A DNA stretch of 64,000 nt, taken from Cheilinus undulatus (Eukaryota > Chordata > Actinopteri > Labriformes > Labridae). Shown here in pieces: positions 58,901-64,000 of the stretch (position 1 is the first letter of the stretch; every line of letters starts with the position of its first letter). A program made the position numbers and the translations under genes. Below the pieces are notes generated by a model that did no database searches, had not been told where the DNA came from, and saw nothing but the letters and a program-made list of their open reading frames with translations. The stretch spans positions 35,092,398-35,156,397 of the forward strand of contig NC_054865.1 of the NCBI RefSeq assembly GCF_018320785.1. Direction: 5' to 3'.

Positions 58901-61900
58901 GAACAATAAACACTGTGCATTACCACCATAATGGCATCTTTCTCTCCATCTGACGTTGACTTCTTGGCCGTGTCGAGCTCGTCATGCATCTCTGACAGCT
59001 GATCCTGCAGGTCTCTGATCTCTGTCTGGTATTGCTCCCTCTCCATCTTCACCTGGAAAAGCCTGACAAGCCACACTACGTGTCACAATCCAGAACAGAT
59101 ACTCTACATACAGTACACATACACCAGCACACCTGCTCCCTAATTCACACATACAAATGGCAGCACCTGTGCTGGGTCTGAATGTGAGGCCTGCAGAGCA
59201 GAGGTTAAAATGAAAACCTGAACCTGGCAAAGCAATAATGTCTAAACTGTCTCTGCATGACAACACTGAGGGGGGCGGTGATAAGTGATGTGAGGCACCT
59301 GAAGCAGACCCCTACACAGGGGTGTAGACTACAGCTGAACATTTACTCCTGCTGTAAGAGACTCAGAGCTGAACGACAGGGAGCTGATTCCTTTTGTTTG
59401 ATGTACAATCAACCATCCCATAAAGGTAGAAAAACAATAATTACGTCAATGTTGCTCAGTAATATTTGGTATTCAGCAGTTCATTCTGGGAACCAAAAAC
59501 AGCTAAGCTGAAAATATAGACAGTAATCAGCTAATAAACTTAATTTCAAATTGAAGGAACAAAAAAGAGATCAAGTAAGTGATTAGGCAGACATGTAAAG
59601 GAAATAAGTGCTGTCAAATTTAATAGCCAATCAGTCACCAAGCACACTGTAACATAAAGAACTGTCTCTTCAACAAACAGGACACACAATAAGCTGTGCA
59701 TGGTAACCACTTCAGTAACTATCAACATACCTGAGTGGATTCAACAACAGACATCCTGATCTGGTTTTAGTGTTACAGTCAGTGCATTCAAGTGTCAGAG
59801 AATGAATAACGAATCCGGATAATTATTATTAGTATTAATTAACGTATGACCCAGGGAAGGTGTCATATGTGACATAATTCTTCTGATACAGCGTTCCTTC
59901 ATTTAGCAGCCAACTATGACCCTCATAATCATCAAACATAGTGGTTCTCCTTTAGGCAGGTTCCCCAAAAAGAACAATCACATTAGCCCCCATCAGCTTT
60001 CCAACACATTAATGTTCTTAGTATTCATTTTTAAGTAGAAAGACTGAACATATATCTGAAATTGACAACTTAACTAGATAAAACCTTAAAGCCACCCTGT
60101 TATATAAAGCTAATTCTTAACATTTTCTAGAGATGTCACTCAGCACTTACTCTTCGACTGTGGTCTGGAGCTCAGCCTCTGTTTTGGCAAGTTTTTCCCT
60201 CAGGCGCTTACACTCCTCTGCACTTCGCTCCAGGTCCTGCTGCAGATCCTTCAAACCTGCTGCTGTCCTCCTGTCCGCTTGATTTTTCTGATGGTCAAAC
60301 AAACAAATAAAAATGTTCACATTGTAATTTAAATAGCCATAAATAAAGCTTGTTGACCTCCTCCACAGAGGTATTGGTATTTAGATTATATGGATGGTTC
60401 ATAATCAGTGTTTGTTAGGACTATTTCCCCCTGCCAATCAGTTTAGAACAGCATTTCTCAACCTTGTTTCCATAAAGACACCCTTTAAGAATTAAAAAAT
60501 CTCAAGACTGACTGCTGAAGAAGGGGGTTGCAAGTAAACAGAATATTTTGAAAATATTTTTTAAATTGTATATTTTACCAATTTTTGTATTGAATTTATG
60601 CAAAAACTACTTAAATTTAAAATAAAACATGGTTACTTGGTGAGATTTATCAAAGCAAAGTTTTTAAAATCCTGTTAATGTAAGTCTGCAAGTGACTATT
60701 CTTGAATGTGCGCAGCTGTGTTCAACCTAGCCTCAGTCACCCTTCAGAACAGTGGGGATCCCTGGTCTCTGGCACTGTTATTTTGGGGTTTGTGGGCTGA
60801 AAAAACTGGGAACCCCCTAGTGTAGACCTTAAAATTGCTCTTTGAAGCATTTCTCACTTGTTGAACATTTGCCAAATAACAAGAAACACATGATTCATTT
60901 TCTTATCTTACTACTATAATTGGCGGTGTGTCCGTCCATCTGTCTTGATTTGCACGCCACATCCTTGCTCCAACTGTCCTTGATACCACTCAAAAATCTT
61001 CTTGGGTGTACTTGTACAAAACCATGCCATGAAAAAAATTTTAATATGCACAAATGTTCAATAAAATCCAACGATGTTGCACCCTTCGTTTGAGTTTCCT
61101 CCCCATCCCTGATTACTCACTTCCCCTGAATAACACATACGCTCACTCCGTCCCCACGCTAAAGAGGAGACAGCCCATGCTCTCAAACACACACATCAAA
61201 GACAGAAACTATGACGGGCCCATGAGTCTGCTGAAGGCACGATTAAGCTTCTTCAATATTGTTCCTACCATGGCTATAGCTTGCTCAAAGTTTTGGTGAA
61301 ACATGACAAAAGGTTAAGTTTACTGCTATGTAGCATTACTTCTTGCTTTTATGTGACACAGCTGTTTTGTGTTTGCGCGTTTTAAAGATAAATGTCATGT
61401 GTGTATTCATACATATGGTAACATCAAGGTATGGATAGCAGCACTGGCCTATAACTTACTATTAGGTCTGCCAGCTGTCCCTATAAATATGGAATCGTCC
61501 CATATTTGATGTAAATAAATGTTAAAGTCAAAAAAACAAATCTGTGTTTCAACTGCAGTCTGTTTACACCAGCCCCTTTGGTTTTTAACCAGTGTGATGT
61601 TGCTATGACTAATGGTTATGAGTCGATTATTATTACTGAGTGTTAATCTACAGATAATCAGACTTAAAGACAACTGGAAAGTCTTTGGGCTTCATAATGG
61701 CCATGAATATCTCTTTCACCTGAGATAAATTTCAGGAAAAAGGCATATGAGACAATTCTGATTATTTAAGTTGAATCATTCTTGGCTGAATCTAGAGCAT
61801 TTTGAATGAATCCCTGATGATGACAGGAAGCACCCCAGGGTGCTGTGGGACCCCAGTTGAGACAGGCTGTCTTAAAATATCACAGGGGTGGATCAAAACT

Positions 61901-62851
61901 ATGTGAAAGGTAATGATGACCGTATTTAAATGAGCTATAAACTTTTTCAAGGACAAGTTTTCTCATTAGCTGTACTCACTTTAAATCAACCTTGACATCA
62001 TAACTGCATTACCGTCAAAACACTGCAGTGTCATCAGAAAGGGTGAAAAACTGAATAGTTTAGCTGAACCCATCAAAATGTACCTTTGAGTTAAGCCTAA
62101 TCAATTCTCCTTCTTTCCAAGCAAACCCTTTAAAAAGGGTACCCTTAAAAACAAGTATAGAAACAAACCAAATGAACAGGTTGGTATCAGAGTTGTGGTT
62201 CTGCTGCTGTTACCTCCAGTTGTCTCTTTACTTCAGCCATCTCTTTCTCCAGTTCAGCATTTTGGACCTGCAGTGCTTTAGTCTGTGCAGAAATGTCCAG
62301 TGACTAAAAAAAGAAGAACATTCAAAATTGATTATGCTTTTAAGGTCCAAACTTGGCATATGAACTCTGTCTATAGCCTTCAGATAAAGGGTAAATATTC
62401 ACTTGTCTACAGTGTCTCCTATACAAAGCAAACAGTCAGTGAGTTAAAGTCTCAGATAAATGCAATTTAAAAAAGGTCCCATAAAGTTACTTTAAAATAC
62501 AATTTTATGATAATGATCAGGCAGAGCTTAAAGTTAACTTTTGAAAGTTGACAACAGGAAGTCTCCATTTGAGCCCCAGCAGGAAAGCAAATCATTGTTT
62601 AGAAATCCCAAATCTATAAAAGCATGAAAAAAATGACCATTCAAAAAAAATGCCATGAAAAAAACAAATGACAGGGAGGTTATATTTTAACTCATTTGTT
62701 CTTGGTCTGTTCATGGTGCACAATAACAATGGCGCAATGTCTCACCTTGTTGTCACCTTGCGAACCTGCTGTAGCACGAGACTTCAAGGTCTGTATTTTC
62801 TCAAAGACAAGGTTGACCTTTCTCTTCGTTGTTTCATCACTGTCGTTACTT
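34757..62851 (-). CDS. cgnl1: Paracingulin (cingulin-like 1), C-terminal part, 16 exons; 5' end outside window
   Basis: Sixteen exons (62746-62851, 62214-62303, 60151-60287, 58924-59062, 57594-57806, 46220-46426, 45225-45329, 44981-45133, 44047-44217, 41369-41527, 40363-40452, 37573-37656, 37227-37351, 36792-36900, 35042-35205, 34757-34910) join in phase. They encode the C-terminal ~734 residues; human CGNL1 is about 1,300. Markers are [51 protein letters not shown] and [20 protein letters not shown], all in the cingulin/paracingulin rod. The rod is a myosin-tail-like dimeric coiled coil. Paracingulin acts at tight and adherens junctions and helps control RhoA and Rac1 through GEF-H1 and Tiam1. 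Order with myzap and polr2m matches human 15q21.3, which favours cgnl1 over its paralogue cgn. The junction-targeting head is beyond the right edge. Confidence 0.92.
35042..35205 (-). CDS. cgnl1: cgnl1 distal rod exon
   Basis: [20 protein letters not shown] then [20 protein letters not shown]. Acceptor CTTGAAG and donor GTAAAA. Myosin-tail-like, as expected for the end of the cingulin-family rod. Confidence 0.93.
35206..36791 (-). other. cgnl1 last intron but one (1.6 kb)
   Basis: A 1.6-kb intron containing a SINE-like repeat at 36,541-36,715 and otherwise nothing recognisable. Confidence 0.6.
36541..36715 (+). mobile_element. tRNA-derived SINE-like copy
   Basis: The head has a clear tRNA A box (TTTAGCTCAGTTGGTAGAGC) and a decayed B box. 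The body has GTGCATGTCTTCCCCGACTT, followed by an A-rich end. It differs in head and tail from the copies at 15,333, 52,950 and 58,099. Confidence 0.7.
36792..36900 (-). CDS. cgnl1: cgnl1 rod exon
   Basis: [20 protein letters not shown] then [13 protein letters not shown]. Acceptor TGTCTCAG and donor GTATGT. Conserved distal rod. Confidence 0.93.
37227..37351 (-). CDS. cgnl1: cgnl1 rod exon
   Basis: [20 protein letters not shown] then [17 protein letters not shown]. Acceptor CTCTCCAG and donor GTGAGA. It ends with AG; the next exon supplies G for Arg. Confidence 0.92.
37573..37656 (-). CDS. cgnl1: cgnl1 rod exon
   Basis: 28 codons in phase 0 ([20 protein letters not shown] ... ALERQ). Acceptor TTAACAG and donor GTACAC. 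Confidence 0.92.
37657..40362 (-). other. cgnl1 intron with Tc1-type MITE
   Basis: A 2.7-kb intron containing the 363-bp MITE at 38,243-38,605. The rest has no recognised coding sequence; 39,200-39,300 is C-rich. Confidence 0.65.
38243..38605. mobile_element. Tc1/mariner-type MITE, 363 bp
   Basis: The terminal repeats begin CAGTGCCTATAAAAGG on the left and CAGTGCCTATAAAAAGC on the right (reverse complement). A TA flanks the right end. The inner arms both contain ACTTTTAATGATTT or CCCTTTTGTTGATTTT-like blocks. The right half matches the right end of the Tc1-like copy at 29,400-29,561, so it is probably a deletion derivative of that family. Confidence 0.8.
40363..40452 (-). CDS. cgnl1: cgnl1 rod exon
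   Basis: 30 codons in phase 0 ([20 protein letters not shown] ... IDRGREQ). Acceptor TTTTGCAG and donor GTACAA. Confidence 0.92.
40453..41368 (-). other. cgnl1 intron with hAT-like fragment
   Basis: A 916-bp intron containing a fragment of a TAGGGATGCA-type element from 40,582. No coding signal. Confidence 0.6.
40582..40700 (+). mobile_element. hAT-like non-autonomous element end
   Basis: It begins TAGGGATGCAGGATATTATC and continues with CATATCAGTATCAGCAGATA, matching the start of the repeat at 16,113 (read on the minus strand). The far end is not clear. Confidence 0.55.
41369..41527 (-). CDS. cgnl1: cgnl1 rod exon
   Basis: 53 codons in phase 0 ([20 protein letters not shown] ... SRQLKLME). 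Acceptor TGTTTTAG and donor GTACAA. Confidence 0.92.
41528..44046 (-). other. cgnl1 intron with Tc1-like 5' half
   Basis: A 2.5-kb intron that contains the Tc1-like fragment at 42,440-43,150 on the opposite strand. Nothing else recognised. Confidence 0.65.
42440..43150 (+). mobile_element. Tc1-like transposon, 5' half
   Basis: The left end (TTTTGTTATGTTGCAGCCTG, CATTTACATAAGTATTCAAA) and spacer (GATTGGAGTCCACCTGTGGT) are typical of a common fish Tc1 lineage. The coding part encodes the helix-turn-helix region ([26 protein letters not shown]), then a TAG stop where family members have Trp, and further frame damage. It stops after the TTISAALxQSG-equivalent segment, so the catalytic domain is missing and the copy is dead. 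Confidence 0.85.
44047..44217 (-). CDS. cgnl1: cgnl1 rod exon
   Basis: 57 codons in phase 0 ([20 protein letters not shown] ... LVTKTLQEE). Acceptor GCCTGAAG, with a weak pyrimidine tract, and donor GTACAG. Confidence 0.9.
44218..44980 (-). other. cgnl1 intron, nothing distinctive
   Basis: A 763-bp AT-rich intron. No repeats or coding signals recognised. Confidence 0.6.
44981..45133 (-). CDS. cgnl1: cgnl1 rod exon
   Basis: 51 codons in phase 0 ([20 protein letters not shown] ... [11 protein letters not shown]). Acceptor TTCTATAG and donor GTGGGT. Confidence 0.92.
45225..45329 (-). CDS. cgnl1: cgnl1 rod exon
   Basis: 35 codons in phase 0 ([20 protein letters not shown] ... TIRLEDVQ). Acceptor CTTAACAG and donor GTAGGA. 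Confidence 0.92.
45408..46151. mobile_element. DNA transposon remnant with AGGGTGAC termini
   Basis: The left end AGGGTGACTATGTGTCCTGA and right end AGGGTGACCATATTTTTAAT (reverse complement) are inverted. The element is 744 bp and takes up most of the 890-bp intron. No transposase is visible. The superfamily is uncertain; a clear target duplication is not seen. Confidence 0.6.
46220..46426 (-). CDS. cgnl1: cgnl1 rod exon
   Basis: 69 codons in phase 0, from [20 protein letters not shown] to [14 protein letters not shown]. Acceptor ATCTACAG and donor GTGAGG. Its upstream intron is 11.2 kb. Confidence 0.92.
46692..46731. repeat. 17-bp perfect hairpin with 6-nt loop
   Basis: CTGTTAACCTCTTACCC and its exact reverse complement are separated by TGCTAG. 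Confidence 0.9.
52010..52772 (-). mobile_element. Deleted Tc1-like element with ~200-bp inverted ends
   Basis: The sequences 52,016-52,215 and 52,580-52,772 are long inverted repeats (TAGATTATTTCTTTGTTG on the left; TAGATTATGTCTCTGTTG as the reverse complement on the right, then GCTTCTTGGCAAT and GGATGAGCAGCAGAGC in both). Between them a minus-strand ORF retains MVWGGIS fused to [17 protein letters not shown] and a Tc1-type C-terminus (VEEWDANPQ), so an internal deletion removed much of the catalytic domain. Confidence 0.85.
52950..53137 (+). mobile_element. tRNA-derived SINE, well preserved, with target duplication
   Basis: The head has an A box (TAGTCGAGTGGTTAAGGCGC) and an intact B box (GGTTCGAATCC), as in Ser/Leu-type tRNAs. 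The tail contains TCTCTCCCCGCTCTCTCCCC and ends AATAAAGGC..., then a poly(A) of about 17. The flank AGTAGGATTTGTTG is repeated exactly on both sides (52,936-52,949 and 53,142-53,155). The intact promoter and target duplication mark it as a fairly recent insertion. Confidence 0.92.
57594..57806 (-). CDS. cgnl1: cgnl1 rod exon
   Basis: 71 codons in phase 0, [20 protein letters not shown] then [20 protein letters not shown]. Acceptor TTCCCCAG and donor GTAATC. A cingulin-family signature exon. Confidence 0.93.
57807..58923 (-). other. cgnl1 intron with SINE
   Basis: A 1.1-kb intron containing a SINE copy at 58,099-58,276. Otherwise nothing recognised. Confidence 0.6.
58099..58276 (+). mobile_element. 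tRNA-derived SINE copy
   Basis: It matches the family at 15,333 and 52,950. A diverged head (GCAGATAGCCTAGTG, TAGTTCGAGTCCAGCC) is followed by TCTATCCACTGTCCTACC and an AAAGGCAAAGAAAGCCC end. Confidence 0.8.
58924..59062 (-). CDS. cgnl1: cgnl1 rod exon, tandem acceptor choice
   Basis: Encodes [20 protein letters not shown] and [14 protein letters not shown], among the best-conserved parts of the rod. The acceptor at 59063 (TTGTCAG) must be used. A second AG 10 nt downstream (TTTTCCAG) would shift the frame and create an immediate stop. The donor is GTAATG. Confidence 0.92.
59063..60150 (-). other. cgnl1 intron, nothing distinctive
   Basis: A 1.1-kb intron with no repeat family or coding signal that I can recognise. 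Confidence 0.55.
60151..60287 (-). CDS. cgnl1: cgnl1 rod exon
   Basis: [20 protein letters not shown] through ETTVEE-like end (LQTTVEE). Acceptor CCATCAG and donor GTAAGT. It ends with GA, completed by G in the next exon to give Glu. Confidence 0.9.
60288..62213 (-). other. cgnl1 intron with hAT-like relics
   Basis: A 1.9-kb intron that contains a hAT-like element (60,449-60,822) and a short related fragment near 61,835-61,875 (GGACCCCAGTTGAGA). No coding sequence recognised. Confidence 0.6.
60449..60822. mobile_element. hAT-like non-autonomous element, diverged
   Basis: The left end CAGCATTTCTCAACCTTG and the right end CTGGGAACCCCCTAGTG are typical of widespread hAT elements that read CAGTGGTTCTCAACC / GGGGAACCCC. 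The inside is non-coding and diverged. Confidence 0.5.
62214..62303 (-). CDS. cgnl1: cgnl1 rod exon
   Basis: 30 codons, phase 0 ([20 protein letters not shown] ...). Acceptor TTTTTTAG and donor GTAACA. Coiled coil. Confidence 0.9.
62746..62851 (-). CDS. cgnl1: cgnl1 exon (first in window)
   Basis: Acceptor TCAACAG and donor GTGAGA. It starts with one base that completes a codon from the upstream exon. It encodes [20 protein letters not shown] followed by [15 protein letters not shown], the conserved start of the rod. Confidence 0.9.
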
Positions 62852-64000
62852 CTGTTGACACAAACATTTAATATATTTAGACACACTACAAGCTGAAATA
62901 AAAATCACTTTTCTCACTGTTTTGGGGATCAGGATTTAATTCCAGGCTGTTCTGGGAACTGAGTAATTCATCCCTGCTTAGAAAGGGTCAGAGAGGATCA
63001 TGCTGCTTTGATGTGTCACCTCTCGGCACCAACAGCTTCATTACACCCGTCCACTAAACCTTGAAGCACATGAGCGGAAGAATCAAACATATGGGCACTG
63101 TAATGGGATTGTTGCACAGTCTAATTTCATCGCTTGGTGGAATTAGACTATAGAGGAAGCATTTCTAGTCAAGCAACGGTTTTGTTCATGTTTTAATTAC
63201 TGAAACAAAGGCAGGATTATGATGAAGCCTGGATTCTCAGCACTTTTGGTCACGAAACCAACCACACCCAGAAAAATAAAAAAAGAGACCAGTCATAGCA
63301 TTGTTAAATCTCTTCACATCAACTTCTCAAGAGTTAAGAAAGGCAGCTTTGTTGTTTAGTGTTAACACTAAGCATTTCTGAGTTTACTGCCAGACATTTG
63401 AAAGCACCACAGATGGGAGCTTTTTTTTCAACCCACAGAGCAATTTTTAATCCTCCAGCTAAAGTGAAAACATCAGAATCCACAAATCTGGAGTTACACC
63501 ACTTTCACATGACAGCAGTGATGTATTATTTCAATAAATTTTGTAGCTAAGATACAGAAAGCCAACCCCCTCCCCAAACCTCTCCTTTGTTCATACAGAT
63601 GATTTCCATTAAGCCTCTATAACCCCTGTTGGTGAATGTTTGTCTTCTGGGCCTTGGGAATGTAGCTCAGTTACAGCCCCAGCAATTCCATCTGTGCTTC
63701 CTTTCCTTTGTCCTGTGACTCCTGACCTGTGGCCCGACACACCCAGACAGTTTCCTGTTCTGTTTCTGCATCGAAGAAAACCTGCAAACTGTGTCTCACT
63801 GTACAATCAACCACAGCTATTGTTATCTCTGTAGAAAACAGGCATGCTTTTAATGATGTTCTCCAAAAACAGCTCTTGACAATGACTTTCTACCCTTATC
63901 AAGACACTGTTAAGAATGCAATAAAGTCATCAAATTTGACTCCTTTCTAATCTGAACCTAATCTAACCTTTTAACCCCACATACCTTTCCCTACCATGCA
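62852..64000 (-). other. cgnl1 intron running off the right edge
   Basis: This is intronic sequence upstream of the first cgnl1 exon in the window. The codon phase at 62851 requires a further upstream exon. Nothing else is recognised here. Confidence 0.6.

Noticed and set aside
59052..59053. Acceptor TTTTCCAG as the start of the cgnl1 exon
   Set aside because: It would give GA joined to GTGAAG and an immediate TGA. The acceptor at 59063 keeps the frame and the conserved LFQVKME sequence.
63609..63834. Overlapping ORFs of about 65 codons near the right edge
   Set aside because: They overlap on opposite strands, lack coiled-coil character and do not fit the cgnl1 frame.

Overview
This window looks like nuclear DNA of a teleost fish, probably a percomorph. 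It has compact GT-AG exons in long introns, Tc1/mariner, hAT-like and PIF/Harbinger-like DNA transposon relics, tRNA-derived SINEs, many microsatellites, and three vertebrate genes whose order matches human 15q21.3. All three genes lie on the minus strand. No bacterial, phage or organellar signature is visible. Proteins were identified by recognising family sequence from memory; no search was run. Exon edges were placed by reading GT/AG sites and checking that codon phase carries across each junction.

Left part (about 1,284-3,495): polr2m, encoding the RNA polymerase II-associated protein Gdown1. Exons 1-3 (about 311 codons) are present. The last exon, expected to hold the acidic C-terminus, seems to lie beyond the left edge.

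Next (7,104-21,725): myzap, the myocardial zonula adherens protein, with 14 coding exons joining in phase to 706 codons. The coiled-coil core resembles the mammalian protein, but the last exon adds a Pro/Ser-rich tail of over 200 residues before a conserved C-terminal segment. The myzap introns hold two inverted copies of an AGCTA-rich hAT-like repeat, a PIF/Harbinger-like MITE nested in one copy, a SINE, a long degenerate minisatellite, and one unassigned coding-like ORF at 16,677-16,958.

Middle (21,726-34,756): about 13 kb between cgnl1 and myzap. It holds TE relics, microsatellites, the likely cgnl1 3' UTR and a few weak small-ORF candidates, but no recognisable gene.

Right part (34,757-62,851, running off the right edge): cgnl1 (paracingulin). 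Sixteen coding exons give the C-terminal ~734 residues, which cover the myosin-tail-like coiled-coil rod and a short acidic tail. The head domain lies beyond the right edge. The 11-kb intron 46,427-57,593 contains a deleted Tc1-like element and a SINE with a matching target-site duplication.

Functionally, cgnl1 and myzap both encode coiled-coil proteins of cell-cell junctions that feed into Rho signalling. polr2m encodes a transcription regulator that in mammals shares a complex locus (GCOM1) with MYZAP. Splice phases here would allow a similar myzap-polr2m read-through. I found no clear evidence of an undescribed multi-gene system. The most useful leads are the enlarged Myzap tail, the read-through phase match, the 93-codon coding-like ORF inside the largest myzap intron, and several precise inverted-repeat structures.
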